NCBI RefSeq assembly: GCF_000420765.1
Contig: NZ_ATVO01000006.1
Span: forward strand, 124,001-188,000
Source of the DNA: Sandarakinorhabdus limnophila DSM 17366
Lineage (GTDB): Bacteria; Pseudomonadota; Alphaproteobacteria; Sphingomonadales; Sphingomonadaceae
Length of the DNA stretch: 64,000 nucleotides
Direction: 5' to 3'
The position numbers and the translations under genes are program-made. Below the pieces are notes generated by a model. It made no database searches. It was not told the DNA's origin and worked only from the letters and a program-made list of their open reading frames with translations. This document shows positions 33,726 to 40,749 of this stretch, one piece after another. Positions within the stretch are counted from its first letter, which is position 1. Each line of letters begins with the position of its first letter.

Positions 33726-34913
33726 TTACGTGAGCGCGGTCAGGTTGTTCTGTGGCCCGGCGATCTGGGCTTCGGCCTGGCCCTGCGCGCGCGCCACATA
33801 GGCGCGGCTCTTCTCAACCTCGACACTCAGCGTGTCGACCGTGGTCTTCATCGCTTCCAGCGACTTCATCTTGAACGTGTCGATGGCGTCCATCGTCTGA
33901 TAGACATTCTGGAACGCGCGCTGCAGCGTTTCGACCGGAATGGTGCTGGCCGCGGCCTGTTCGTGGATCATCGCCGTGTTGGATTTCAGCAGTTCGCCGG
34001 TCGAATCGATGATACCCGCCGTGGTGGTGTTCAGCTGGGTGATCTGTTCCAGCACCAATTTCTGATTGGTCATGGCTTCGGCCACCGTCACCGCGGTGCG
34101 CAGCGCCGAAACAGTGGTCGTGCTGGCGCGGTCCACGCCCTTCATCAGCTCGACATTGTTCTTCTTGACCAGATCAAGCGCCAGATAACCCTGCACCGAA
34201 ACGGCCAGCTGCGTCAGCAGATCCTGCGTGCGCTGCCGCACATAGAACAGCGCATTTTCGCGGATCGCCTTGGCCTTGGCCGGATCAACGACATCAAGCT
34301 CGGTCGCGCGCTCTTCCAATTTCTCGTCGAGCACCTTGGACATGTGGACCATCTGTTCCAGCTTGCCCATCGCGTCCCACAGCTTGGCGCGCTCGTCCTC
34401 GATGCTGATATTGTCCTTCAACAGCTCGTCCTTGCCGCTTTTCAGCGCGCCCAGAATGGCGTTGATGTTGGTCTGCGCGCTCTTGTAGCTGTCGAAGTAC
34501 GACCGCAGCTTGTTGCCGCCCACCGGGATGAGGCCAAACAGCTTCTTGCGGCCGGTCAGCTTGCCGGATTTGCCGGGATCGAGATCCTCGACGATCTTGC
34601 GCAACTGCACCAGATCGGCGCCGATGCCGGTTTCCTTATTGAGCGCGCGCGTCGGCCGATCGAGAAAACGGTTGGACTGGGCGGCGGCGCGCGCAATCTC
34701 TGTGGCGCCCAGATTGGCCAGCGCATCGACCTTCTTGCCGAATTCCGGGCTGGCGGCATCGGTGGCGATCAGCTCATCGATGAAGCTTTCCACCTTGGCT
34801 TCCAGCTGGGCCTTTTCCTGATCCTTCAGCGGCACCAGGCCGGCGGCTTTCGCAGGCGCAATGGCGCTCACCGCCACTGGGGGTTCCAGCTTGATCGCGA
34901 CTTCTTCCGACAT
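33726..34913 (-). CDS. telA: Toxic anion resistance protein TelA
   Basis: 395 residues, almost entirely helical. Family stretches include LFGLIPVGGNKLRSYFDSY, AQTNINAILGALKSGKDELLKDN (in parts), LWDAMGKLEQMVHM and NVELMKGVDRASTTTVSALRTAV (in parts). TelA relatives are linked to tellurite and other toxic-anion or envelope-stress tolerance, mechanism unclear. ATG 34913 has GAGGA a few bases upstream; GTG 34925 is the alternative. It is followed by the XpaC-like gene, the usual partner. Confidence 0.94.
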   Translation of the reverse strand: MSEEVAIKLEPPVAVSAIAPAKAAGLVPLKDQEKAQLEAKVESFIDELIATDAASPEFGKKVDALANLGATEIARAAAQSNRFLDRPTRALNKETGIGADLVQLRKIVEDLDPGKSGKLTGRKKLFGLIPVGGNKLRSYFDSYKSAQTNINAILGALKSGKDELLKDNISIEDERAKLWDAMGKLEQMVHMSKVLDEKLEERATELDVVDPAKAKAIRENALFYVRQRTQDLLTQLAVSVQGYLALDLVKKNNVELMKGVDRASTTTVSALRTAVTVAEAMTNQKLVLEQITQLNTTTAGIIDSTGELLKSNTAMIHEQAAASTIPVETLQRAFQNVYQTMDAIDTFKMKSLEAMKTTVDTLSVEVEKSRAYVARAQGQAEAQIAGPQNNLTALT

Positions 34914-35021
34914 GCCTGTCCTCACCTTTTGTGGTCGCAGCTTATCAGCACCGCGACGGCCTGCCTACTGTGTTAGGATTGCGACACGCTTTTGCAAGGG
35001 GTGGCCGCGGGAAATCGCCGC

Positions 35022-36179
35022 TTATTCGGCCATCAGCCCGGCAAGCGTGTCGTGGAACGTGCCAATGCCCTGTTCCAGCCCGCCGATCAGCAAATGATCG
35101 ACCGCGCCGGATTTCAGCCCTTCGTGGCCCAGCGCGGCGGCGCGGAAATCTTCCGAACCGAACACCGCGCCATCCAGCAGCACCCAGCTTTTCGCCCAGT
35201 GCCGCTCCGCCTTCTCGTCCTTGGGCGGTTCGGGGATCAGCATGAAATCCTCCACCCAAGTCTCGTCTATGCCGCGCGGCATCACCACCATGATGTTGAT
35301 ATAATCCGGGCTGGCCACGATCACCGTGCCGGGGGTGAGATTGTACGTGAAGGTCATCGTGCGCCGCAGGTCGCGCATGTCGTCAAGGTCCATGCCCTCC
35401 AGCGCCGACAGACGCGCCACGGCGGAGCGCGAATGCGGCCCGATGCGATCACCCGTGGTCACGCCATCCTGGAAATAGGGCGCGATGGTGGACGCGTGCA
35501 GGCGCAGCACATGATAGCTTTCGGCAAAGGCATCCATGATCAGCTTCCAGTTCGCCGCCACCTTGTGCGTGCGCCGGGCATATAGATGCTGATCACCAAA
35601 CCCAATGGCATCGAAATCCGCCGCGAGCGGCCCCGCCGCCAGGCTGAAATCCGGCGGCGCATCGCGATCCAGGCCCACCCAGATCAACCCGCCGGCCTCC
35701 AGGCTCGGCATCTCGACAAGATTGCGCGTGTTCTTGTCCAGCCCCGCGAACGTCTCCGGCCGCGGCAGGCCTTTCAACGTGCCATCAGTGCCATAGCTCC
35801 ACGCGTGATAGGGGCAGACAAGCGCGGGTGATTTCACCAGCTCGCAGCCCTCCACCAGCCGCGTGCCGCGATGCCGGCACACGTTCATGAACACCCGCGC
35901 CACACCCTTGCCGTCGCGCGCAATCAGCAGCGGCAGGCCGAACCCATCATGCGGCACCGCCATGTTGGGCTGAGGGAGCAAGGCCGACGGCGCGATCACC
36001 ACCGGCAGCCGCTTGAAGACATGGCTCCATTCGCGGGCGAAATGATCGGGGCAGGTATAGGCGCTGGCCGGGATTTCCCGCATCACGCCGCTGGCCGGCT
36101 TGCCCGCCGCCGCCGGAACGCCGGCCGCCAGCGCCCGCTGGCCTGGCGTCGGACGGCGCGGTTTGAAGGCAATATCCAT
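35022..36179 (-). CDS. Rieske aromatic ring-hydroxylating oxygenase, alpha-type subunit
   Basis: 385 residues. Rieske [2Fe-2S] motif CRHRG ... CPYHAWSYG in the N-terminal third; the mononuclear-iron helix is [19 protein letters not shown] with the two His ligands, and a late Asp in [11 protein letters not shown] is a candidate third ligand. Such enzymes hydroxylate or demethylate aromatic or quaternary-amine substrates with electrons from a reductase or ferredoxin; no reductase is adjacent. Upstream on the same strand lies a truncated amidohydrolase, so an older catabolic operon may have decayed here. Substrate unknown. Confidence 0.9.
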   Translation of the reverse strand: MDIAFKPRRPTPGQRALAAGVPAAAGKPASGVMREIPASAYTCPDHFAREWSHVFKRLPVVIAPSALLPQPNMAVPHDGFGLPLLIARDGKGVARVFMNVCRHRGTRLVEGCELVKSPALVCPYHAWSYGTDGTLKGLPRPETFAGLDKNTRNLVEMPSLEAGGLIWVGLDRDAPPDFSLAAGPLAADFDAIGFGDQHLYARRTHKVAANWKLIMDAFAESYHVLRLHASTIAPYFQDGVTTGDRIGPHSRSAVARLSALEGMDLDDMRDLRRTMTFTYNLTPGTVIVASPDYINIMVVMPRGIDETWVEDFMLIPEPPKDEKAERHWAKSWVLLDGAVFGSEDFRAAALGHEGLKSGAVDHLLIGGLEQGIGTFHDTLAGLMAE

Positions 36180-36216
36180 GGCGCGGATGGTGACTCCGTT
36201 CCGCCGGCAGCGGAAG

Positions 36217-36702
36217 CTAGTTTTTCAAACCGGCCTTTTCGTAATCAATGCCGAGCTGTTCCAGGTACGACTTGTACTTCTTCGGATCGAAGTAATATTT
36301 TTCCATCTGCGGGCGCATATTCGCCATCAGATCGGCATTGAGATGGATGGCCGGCTGATCCTCGGGGCCGAGCAGTGGCGCATAACGCTCGGTCTTGAAC
36401 TGCACCTGTTGCTGCCAGGCCTTGGCGCCGGCCACCAGTTCCGGTGTCGTCATCAGATCGAGCAATGTCATTGCCGCCACCTTGGCACCAACAACGGCGC
36501 CCTTATGGGCAATCGGCGTCGCCATCGCCGTGGCCGCCATGATGTTGTGATAGGAAATGCCAGGCACGTTGGAGGGATAGACGATGGTGATGGTCGGGAC
36601 CGTCCACATGATGTCGCCGATATCATCCGATCCGCCGTCGCGATCGCTATTGGGCTTTTCAGGCGACCACAGTTTCGGGCCGTCGCTGGCGAGCGGGTGC
36701 GG
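36217..36702 (-). pseudogene. Truncated amidohydrolase (AbgB-like M20 family), C-terminal remnant
   Basis: The last 161 codons read as the C-terminal part of an M20-type amidohydrolase related to AbgB: SDDIGDIMWTVPTITIVYP, the GISYHNIMAATAMATPIAHK block (in parts) and KVAAMTLLDLMTTPELVAGA, with a long tail ending YEKAGLKN. The full family has roughly 450-550 residues, so about two-thirds, including the metal-binding half, are missing. Upstream the frame runs on without family resemblance into a perfect hairpin (36720-36745) and the 5' end of ampG on the other strand. It probably broke by deletion when ampG came to lie next to it. Confidence 0.72.
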
Positions 36703-36719
36703 CTGCCGCCACGCTGAAA

Positions 36720-36745
36720 GGCGGCCTGCCCATTGACAGGCCGCC
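36720..36745. repeat. Perfect 9-bp stem-loop at the amidohydrolase/ampG junction
   Basis: ggcggcctg (36720-36728) and caggccgcc (36737-36745) are exact inverted copies around an 8-base loop. On the minus strand the stem is followed by TTT only, a weak terminator at best. It sits exactly where homology of the amidohydrolase remnant ends. Confidence 0.7.
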
Positions 36746-36768
36746 CGCCGCCGCCATGGTGCCGGCCC

Positions 36769-38079
36769 ATGATCACCACGCCCAACCGCTCGCTCCTCGC
36801 TGCCATCAAACCCTATTTCGAAGCCGGGCCCTTGGGCGCGCTGGCGCTCGGCATGGCATCGGGCACGCCCTATGCGATGATCGCCGCCACGCTCACCACG
36901 CGGCTGGCGGAAAGCGGCATCGAAAAGAAATCGGTGACGGCCTTCGGGCTGGCGCTGCTGGTCTACAGCTTCAAGCCGCTGTGGGCGCCGCTGATCGATC
37001 GGGTGCGCATCCCCGTGCTGGCCAATCTCATCGGCCAGCGCCGGGCCTGGCTGGTCGTCTCGGTCATCATGGCCAGTGCCGCCATCACCTGGCTCGGGCT
37101 GCTCGATCCCACCGCCGATCTGGCGCTGTTTGCCGCCGCTGCTGTTGCCGTGGGCTTTGCTGGCGCAACGCTGGATATCGTGATTGACGCCATCCGCATC
37201 GAATGGCTGCGGGTGGACCAAATGGGGGCAGGCTCTGGCATGACCCAATATGGCTGGCGCATGGGCAGTTATCTGGCGGGCGCCGGGGCGCTGCTGCTGG
37301 CGGCGGGCGGCAGCTGGGCGCTGGCCTATGCGTCGGCGGTGTTGCTGTTTGCGCCGTCGTTGATCGCCGCTGCCGTGCTGGGCGAACCGCAACGCCCGCC
37401 GGCGCTGCAATCGGGCAAGGGGCTGAGCGCGGCCATCACGGACAGCATCATCGCGCCGCTGGCAGATTTTCTCACCCGCAAAGGTGCCTGGATCGTGCTG
37501 GCCTTCGTGCTGGCCCACAAGATCGGCGATACCGTCTGCCAGCTATCGGTGCGGCTGTTCTACAATGATCTGGGCTTCACCAAGGAAGAAGTCGCCTTCT
37601 ATGATGTGTCGCTGGGCCTGTTCGGCTATCTGGCCGGCGTATTTCTGGGCGGCCTGATCTACAAGCGTGTCGGGCTGGCAGGATCGGTGTTCCTGTCGCT
37701 TATCCTGATGGGCGTATCCAACGCCGCTTATGCCGGGCTCGCCATTAGCGGCCACGATGTGTGGGCGCTGGCGCTGGTGCAGGGCTTTGAAAATCTCGCC
37801 AGCGGCATCGGCGGCGTAACCGTGGGGGCCTGGCTGGCGCTGCTGTGTGACCGCCGCTTCACCGCCACGCAGTTCGCGCTGTTGTCCTCCGCCGCCGCCA
37901 TCCTGGGCCGCGCCTTTTCGTCGGGCACGGCCGGCGCGCTGATCGAAAGCCTGGGCTATGTCGATTTCTACTGGCTCACCACGGTGCTGGCGCTTCCCGG
38001 CGTGCTGATCTTCCTGTGGCTGTGGCGCGCCGGGCTGGTGGTGGCCGATGACACGGTTGAGACTGCAACAGGCGCGTAA
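36769..38079 (+). CDS. ampG: AmpG-family muropeptide MFS transporter
   Basis: 436 residues, 12-14 membrane segments. The AmpG group is recognised by FEAGPLGALALGMASGTPYAM near the start (in parts), LVYSFKPLWAPLIDRVRIPVL, the ATLDIVIDAIRIEWLRVDQMG motif (in parts) with the conserved Asp residues, MTQYGWRMGSYLAGAG, and FENLASGIGGVTVGAWLALL. It imports GlcNAc-anhydromuropeptides for cell-wall recycling and can link to beta-lactamase induction. The ATG at 36769 gives the family-like start; an upstream ATG at 36733 overlaps the hairpin. Confidence 0.92.
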   Translation: MITTPNRSLLAAIKPYFEAGPLGALALGMASGTPYAMIAATLTTRLAESGIEKKSVTAFGLALLVYSFKPLWAPLIDRVRIPVLANLIGQRRAWLVVSVIMASAAITWLGLLDPTADLALFAAAAVAVGFAGATLDIVIDAIRIEWLRVDQMGAGSGMTQYGWRMGSYLAGAGALLLAAGGSWALAYASAVLLFAPSLIAAAVLGEPQRPPALQSGKGLSAAITDSIIAPLADFLTRKGAWIVLAFVLAHKIGDTVCQLSVRLFYNDLGFTKEEVAFYDVSLGLFGYLAGVFLGGLIYKRVGLAGSVFLSLILMGVSNAAYAGLAISGHDVWALALVQGFENLASGIGGVTVGAWLALLCDRRFTATQFALLSSAAAILGRAFSSGTAGALIESLGYVDFYWLTTVLALPGVLIFLWLWRAGLVVADDTVETATGA

Positions 38080-38095
38080 CCCAGCCGCAACGCGC

Positions 38096-38139
38096 CTGTC
38101 ATCTTGCGGCCACACCATTGTCATACAGCTGCGCTATCG
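38096..38139 (+). promoter_or_regulatory. Candidate PhoB box and -10 upstream of the OlsB-like gene
   Basis: Elements start every 11 bases: CTGTCAT (38096, exact consensus), CGGCCAC (38107), TTGTCAT (38118, one change) and CTGCGCT (38129, weak), with 4-base spacers. GCTATCG at 38133-38139 repeats the -10-like heptamer of the candidate PhoB promoter at 6216-6222, at nearly the same distance from its half-sites (26/37 versus 27/38 bases). The gene downstream encodes an OlsB-type acyltransferase, a PhoB-controlled function in other alphaproteobacteria. Confidence 0.6.
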
Positions 38140-38160
38140 CCCACAAAACCAGCGGAGCCG

Positions 38161-39003
38161 ATGATGACCCTTGCCCTCGCGCGTGCCACCGAACTGCCCG
38201 CCGCCCTGCTCGCCCACGCCGCGCCGATCCACCGGGCTGGCTTGCTGGAAGTTCGGCTTGCCGCCAGCGAAGCCGAAATCATCGCCGCCCAGGCGCTTCG
38301 CTACGCCATTTTCTATGATGAAATGGGCGCGCTGCCGACGCCGGCGATGGCCCGCGCCCGCCGCGACATCGATGCCTATGACATGGTGTGCGATCATCTG
38401 CTGGTGATCGATCATGCCAATGCGCTGCGCCCGCGCGTTGTCGGCACCTATCGGCTGCTGCGGCAGGACGTGGCCATGGCCAACGGCGGCTTCTATTCGG
38501 CGGGCGAGTTCGACCTGTCCGCCCTGATCGCCCAATCGGCGCCGGGTCGGCAACTGCTCGAACTGGGCCGCAGCTGCGTCGCGCCGGAATGGCGTACCAG
38601 CGCCACCATTTCGCTGCTGTGGCGCGGCATTGCCACTTATCTGGCCCAGCACGGCATCGGCCATCTGTTTGGCTGCGCTTCGCTGCACGGCGCCGATGAA
38701 ACGCTTCACCTGGCCGAACTGTCGTGGCTGTATCACAACCATCTCGCGCCGCCGTCGCTGCGGGCCAGCGCGCTGCCGCCGCACCGGGTGGAGATGAACC
38801 GGCTCGACGCCGCCGCCATCGACGGCCGCGCCGCTTCCCGCGCGCTGCCGCCGCTGCTGAAGGGCTATCTGCGCGTTGGCGCCATGGTGGGTGATGGCGG
38901 CTTCGTCGATCGTCAGTTCAACACGGTGGATGTGTTCGTGGTGATGCCGGTTGATCGCATCACCAGCCGCTATGCCGAACGCTTTGGCGCCGCCAACGAT
39001 TGA
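38161..39003 (+). CDS. olsB: OlsB-type GNAT acyltransferase (ornithine lipid synthesis-like)
   Basis: 280 residues. GNAT-fold acyltransferase of the OlsB/hemolysin-like group: LEVRLAASEAEIIAAQALRYAIFYDEMG (in parts) is the characteristic first helix, then DHLLVID, GTYRLLRQDVA, the ELGRSCVAPEWRTSATI acyl-donor loop and FGCASLHGADE. OlsB transfers 3-hydroxyacyl groups from ACP to ornithine, making lyso-ornithine lipid, a phosphate-free membrane lipid. ATG 38161 and 38164 are adjacent; GGAG at 38154 suits 38164 slightly better. No OlsA partner is beside it. The PhoB-like box just upstream fits lipid replacement under phosphate limitation. Confidence 0.8.
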   Translation: MMTLALARATELPAALLAHAAPIHRAGLLEVRLAASEAEIIAAQALRYAIFYDEMGALPTPAMARARRDIDAYDMVCDHLLVIDHANALRPRVVGTYRLLRQDVAMANGGFYSAGEFDLSALIAQSAPGRQLLELGRSCVAPEWRTSATISLLWRGIATYLAQHGIGHLFGCASLHGADETLHLAELSWLYHNHLAPPSLRASALPPHRVEMNRLDAAAIDGRAASRALPPLLKGYLRVGAMVGDGGFVDRQFNTVDVFVVMPVDRITSRYAERFGAAND

Positions 39004-39041
39004 GAGTTTCCCAGCGGCCTCGCCTGCGCTAGCCATGGCGC

Positions 39042-39929
39042 ATGCGCTGGCGCTTTCCCCTTCTGGCTGTGGCGGCCCTCGCCGGCATCGCTGCGGCTGA
39101 TCTGGCCACCCCGCCGCCCGAAGCCGCCATCCCCGCCGGGCCCGATGGCGATGCCATCAGGCGCGGGCTGGCCATCATCTCTGATACGCGCGCTGCCGCA
39201 CCCCAATATGCCGGCAATGATCTGCGCTGCGCCAATTGCCACCTCGATGCCGGCCGCACCGCCGGCGCTGCGCCCTTGTGGGCCGCGTTCGGCAATTTCC
39301 CGGTTTGGCGCGACAAGAACCGCCGCATGAATAGCTTTGAAAAGCGCGTGCAGGATTGTTTCATCTACTCGATCAACGGCACGCCGCCGCCGCTGGGCGG
39401 CGAGGTTCTGCTGGCGGTGAGCGCCTATGCCGGTTGGCTGGCGCAGGGCCAGCCTATCGGCGTTTCCCCGCCGGGGCGCGGCTTCCCCGCCGTCGCAGCC
39501 CCAACGCTGCCGCCCAATGATGCGCGCGGAAAGGCCGTCTTCACCGGAGTCTGCGCCGCCTGCCACGGCGAAGACGGGCAGGGCCTGAAGGATGGCGACA
39601 CCATCATCAACCCGCCGCTATGGGGCAAGGCCAGCTACAACTGGGGCGCCGGCATGGCGCAGGTGGACAAGGCCGCCGCCTTCATCCGCGCCAACATGCC
39701 GGTGGGCAACGCCGGCACGCTTTCCGTGCAGCAGGCCTGGGATGTCGCCTGGTATATCGACGGCCAGACCCGCCCGCAGGACCCGCGCTTTGCCGGTGAT
39801 CTTGCCGCCACCCGCGCCGAACACCACAACCGGCAGTGGAGCCGTTACGCCACCACAGTCGCCGGCCAGATACTGGGCGACCCCGCCACAACCCCACCAC
39901 ACCACGTGCCGCCCGGCCACGATTTCTGA
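39042..39929 (+). CDS. Dihaem cytochrome c, thiosulfate dehydrogenase (TsdA)-like
   Basis: 295 residues with a signal peptide (FPLLAVAALAGIAAA). Two c-type haem sites: CANCH (63-67) and CAACH (171-175). The first domain resembles TsdA: LRCANCHLDAGRTAG, then FGNFPVWRDKNRRMNSFEKR and QDCFIYSINGTP, where Cys106 is at the position of the unusual haem-ligand cysteine of TsdA. TsdA enzymes interconvert thiosulfate and tetrathionate in the periplasm. No other sulfur-oxidation genes are adjacent, so the electron partner and physiological direction are open. A FrnE-like gene follows 10 bases later. Confidence 0.72.
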   Translation: MRWRFPLLAVAALAGIAAADLATPPPEAAIPAGPDGDAIRRGLAIISDTRAAAPQYAGNDLRCANCHLDAGRTAGAAPLWAAFGNFPVWRDKNRRMNSFEKRVQDCFIYSINGTPPPLGGEVLLAVSAYAGWLAQGQPIGVSPPGRGFPAVAAPTLPPNDARGKAVFTGVCAACHGEDGQGLKDGDTIINPPLWGKASYNWGAGMAQVDKAAAFIRANMPVGNAGTLSVQQAWDVAWYIDGQTRPQDPRFAGDLAATRAEHHNRQWSRYATTVAGQILGDPATTPPHHVPPGHDF

Positions 39930-39939
39930 GGAGCCGCCC

Positions 39940-40593
39940 ATGAGCACCCCGCTTCGCATCGATTTCGTTTCCGATATCGTCTGCCCCTGGTGCGTGATTG
40001 GCCTGAAATCCCTGGAACAGGCGCTGGCCGAACTGGGCGACGACGTGGCACCTGACTGGCATTTCCACCCGTTCGAACTCAACCCGCAGATGCCGCCGGA
40101 AGGCGAAAACAGCGCCGATCACATCGCCCGCAAATATGGCCGCCCGCCCGAAGAGGGCGCGGCCGCCCGCAGCCACATCAAGTCCATGGGCGAAAACCTC
40201 GGCTTCACCTTCAAGGGCGGACCGGATTCAATGATCTGGAACACCTTCGATTGCCACCGCCTCCTGTACTGGGCCGAAAGGGCCGGGAAGGCCCACGCCC
40301 TGAAAATGGCCCTGTTCGAAGCCCATTTCACGCGCGCCGAACCGCTCAACAACGCCGAAACCCTGATCCGCGCTGCTGTCTCCGCTGGCCTCGATGCCAA
40401 CGCCGCCCGCGACGTGCTGGACAGCGACCGCTACGCCGACGACGTGCGCGCCGCCGAAGCCTGGTGGCGCGACGAGCAGGACATCACCGCCGTGCCGGCC
40501 ATCATCTTCAACGGCAAATACGCCATCATGGGCGGCCAGCCACCGGCGACCTTCGTGAAGGTGATCCGGCGGATTCTGGCTGACGAAGTCTAA
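39940..40593 (+). CDS. DsbA-family oxidoreductase, FrnE-like
   Basis: 217 residues without signal peptide. Thioredoxin fold with inserted helical domain: IDFVSDIVCPWCVIGLKSLE carries the CPWC redox motif, and AVPAIIFNGKYAIMGGQPP is the cis-proline loop. FrnE-type proteins are cytoplasmic disulfide oxidoreductases/isomerases. ATG 39940 has GAGGAG seven bases upstream, which fixes the start. Possibly co-transcribed with the dihaem cytochrome. Its stop touches the left arm of a large inverted repeat. Confidence 0.92.
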   Translation: MSTPLRIDFVSDIVCPWCVIGLKSLEQALAELGDDVAPDWHFHPFELNPQMPPEGENSADHIARKYGRPPEEGAAARSHIKSMGENLGFTFKGGPDSMIWNTFDCHRLLYWAERAGKAHALKMALFEAHFTRAEPLNNAETLIRAAVSAGLDANAARDVLDSDRYADDVRAAEAWWRDEQDITAVPAIIFNGKYAIMGGQPPATFVKVIRRILADEV

Positions 40594-40735
40594 AGGGCCT
40601 CCTGCGGGCAGGGTCGCAGACCCTACACCCGTTCGAATCAGTACGGCCCCAATTCAGCATGACGGTCGTTGGGAAATAGAGGCGAAGCCAAATCAAACGG
40701 GTGCAGGGACTAAGTCCCTGCCCGCCGGAGGCCCT
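40594..40735. repeat. 40-bp imperfect inverted repeat with nested hairpins (REP-like)
   Basis: Bases 40594-40633 and 40696-40735 are inverted copies (about 33 of 40 match) across a 62-base spacer. Each arm holds its own palindrome: agggtc-gca-gaccct on the left and gcagggac-taa-gtccctgc on the right. The element fills the gap between two convergent genes (FrnE-like and M16 peptidase). This is the structure expected of a mobile palindromic (REP/BIME-type) element that can also act as a bidirectional terminator. Confidence 0.8.
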
Positions 40736-40749
40736 CCTTGCTTACGAAC

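Noticed and set aside
36185..36216. Terminator from the ttccgc/gcggaa stem followed by T residues
   Set aside because: The T-run is on the plus strand, where no upstream transcript is known; on the minus strand, where both adjacent genes lie, no T-run follows the stem.
36703..37518. Upstream extension of the amidohydrolase remnant into ampG on the opposite strand
   Set aside because: The frame is open, but the translation is Arg/Gln/His-rich with no M20 metal-binding motifs, so it is the antisense of ampG.
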